Made by a program: the position numbers and the translations under genes
The notes under the pieces: generated by a model
What the model saw: only the letters and a program-made list of their open reading frames with translations
What the model was told of the DNA's origin: nothing
Database searches by the model: none
Shown here: piece after piece, positions 62,853 to 64,000 of the stretch
How the letters are laid out: each line of letters begins with the position of its first letter
Position numbering within the stretch: the first letter of the stretch is position 1
Source of the DNA: Bacteroides intestinalis
GTDB taxonomy: Bacteria; Bacteroidota; Bacteroidia; Bacteroidales; Bacteroidaceae
Direction of reading: 5' to 3'
Length of the DNA stretch: 64,000 bases
Assembly (NCBI RefSeq): GCF_902364365.1
Contig: NZ_CABJDN010000008.1
Location: 114,542-178,541 of the forward strand

Positions 62853-64000
62853 TATTTGCTGAGTAATGTCTCTAAAATTCTACTACAAGCTTTTCCATCA
62901 CCATAGGGATTTACAGCACAACTCATATTATTATATAATTCCTCACACTCTAATAGTTCTGAAACATTATCAATAATGGTATCATAATTGGTACCTACCA
63001 ATTTTACAGTACCAGCTTCAATAGCCTCTGGACGCTCTGTCGTATCACGCATAACAAGAACTGGTTTTCCAAGACTAGGTGCTTCTTCCTGTATACCACC
63101 ACTATCCGTCAATACAATATTTGACTTTTCCATCAAATATACAAAGCTGAGATATTCCAGCGGTTCTATAAAAAATATATTTCCAAGATTACTAAGTTCA
63201 CTTCCAAAGACTTCATGAATGGGTTTACGGACATTAGGATTCAGATGCATAGGATAAACAAAATCCACATCGGGATATTTTCTAGCTACTTCTTTGATCG
63301 CCATGCAGATATTAACAAAACCATTACCAAAATTTTCCCGACGATGACCTGTGATAAGTACAAGCTTCTTACCGTTATCTAACCGATTAACATTATAACC
63401 TAATTTATATAATTCATTACTCAATTTGAAAGTAAGTATATTACTATTTTTTATCTTTTCAACAACCCAATATAGTGCATCTATAACAGTGTTACCCGTG
63501 ACTATTATCTTATTATTATCGATATTTTCGTTGAGCAGATTATCACGACTTCGAAGAGTCGGCGCAAAATTATACGTAGCAATACGACTTGTTATCTGCC
63601 TATTCATCTCCTCAGGCCATGGGCTATATATATTATGGGTACGCAAACCTGCTTCAACGTGACCAACAGGGATTTGTTGATAGAATGCTGCCAAAGCGGC
63701 AGCAGTTGATGTTGTAGTATCACCATGAACAAGAACAATCTCAGGTTTTACCTCCCTCAGAACATTACGCATACCAAGAAGCACCCGACCTGTTACATCA
63801 TACAAATCCTGACCTTGCTTCATGATGTTCAAATCGTAGTCAGGCTTGATATCGAAGATATCTAATACTTGATCGAGCATTTCGCGGTGTTGTCCCGTTA
63901 CACACACTACAGTCTTAAAATTCTTTGCACTCTTTTGAAACTCCTTTACTAATGGTGCCATTTTTATTGCTTCTGGTCGTGTACCAAAAACAAGCATTAT
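62852..64000 (-). CDS. wecB: UDP-N-acetylglucosamine 2-epimerase (partial at window edge)
   Basis: The 382-codon visible part encodes a non-hydrolysing UDP-GlcNAc 2-epimerase, which makes UDP-ManNAc. Features are LVFGTRPEAIKMAPLV, CVTGQHREMLDQVL, VHGDTTT, GHVEAGLRT, TGHRRENFG, DSGGIQEEAPSLGKPVLVMRDTTERPEAIEAG. The frame runs off the right edge: the codon before MLVFGTRPEA is Ile, and the usual start lies a few residues further upstream, outside this window. It suggests ManNAc or a derivative in the polymer. Confidence 0.93.
   Translation of the reverse strand: MMLVFGTRPEAIKMAPLVKEFQKSAKNFKTVVCVTGQHREMLDQVLDIFDIKPDYDLNIMKQGQDLYDVTGRVLLGMRNVLREVKPEIVLVHGDTTTSTAAALAAFYQQIPVGHVEAGLRTHNIYSPWPEEMNRQITSRIATYNFAPTLRSRDNLLNENIDNNKIIVTGNTVIDALYWVVEKIKNSNILTFKLSNELYKLGYNVNRLDNGKKLVLITGHRRENFGNGFVNICMAIKEVARKYPDVDFVYPMHLNPNVRKPIHEVFGSELSNLGNIFFIEPLEYLSFVYLMEKSNIVLTDSGGIQEEAPSLGKPVLVMRDTTERPEAIEAGTVKLVGTNYDTIIDNVSELLECEELYNNMSCAVNPYGDGKACSRILETLLSK

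Overview
This window comes from the chromosome of a Bacteroides-type bacterium (order Bacteroidales). The main evidence is as follows. Candidate promoters follow the Bacteroides pattern TTTG-N19-TAnnTTTG instead of -35/-10 boxes. There is a fimbrillin-type lipoprotein, a hybrid one-protein two-component sensor, a Bacteroidetes HU-like protein followed by the tiny 'smalltalk' protein, and a large capsule-type polysaccharide locus. No rRNA, CRISPR array, phage or insertion sequence is visible. I do not name a species.

Layout. 1-400: three tRNA genes on the minus strand (Gly-GCC, Leu-CAG, Leu-GAG) behind one clear promoter. 0.4-16 kb: housekeeping and stress genes. These are a uvrD-nspC pair, superoxide dismutase, a ThiE/TenI-like protein, an orphan histidine kinase, pyruvate phosphate dikinase, two RNA-modification enzymes, two related small lipoproteins, a drug/sugar-efflux-type MFS transporter, an exported glutathione-peroxidase-like protein, a 31-residue membrane peptide outside conventional ORF size limits, and an OmpA-family protein. 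16-27 kb: a 1045-residue hybrid sensor kinase, the sbcDC nuclease operon, and a map-rmuC-xpt operon. 27-45 kb: a blaR1-blaI-like protease/repressor pair with a symmetric operator region, nhaA and a CPA2 antiporter behind lepA, a fimbrillin gene, pdxH, an mntH-xth-C_GCAxxG operon, a pheT-yebC-TSCPD operon, and dnaB.

44.7-64 kb: HU-like and smalltalk genes, then the distal part of a capsule/O-antigen-type locus read on the minus strand and running off the window end. It encodes an initiating PglC-like phosphoglycosyl transferase, a PglA-like and two other glycosyltransferases, PglE-like aminotransferase and PglD-like acyltransferase, an EpsG-type polymerase, a Wzx flippase, and UDP-GlcNAc 2-epimerase. 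Two less usual modules are embedded in it. The first is an acyl-carrier set (ACP, FkbH-like HAD protein, VOC epimerase-like protein) next to the PglD homologue. The second is a MenD-like ThDP enzyme, aldo/keto reductase, cytidylyltransferase and LicD-like transferase set with an unrecognised membrane protein. I infer that these two modules make non-sugar decorations: an ACP-borne acyl group such as glyceryl, and a CDP-activated alcohol. The 52-63 kb part is visibly more AT-rich than the core genes.

Two intergenic regions (14.9 kb and 29.7 kb) carry unrelated sequences that share the same architecture: short dyad-symmetric elements repeated at exactly 22 bp. They are among the most interesting unexplained signals here.
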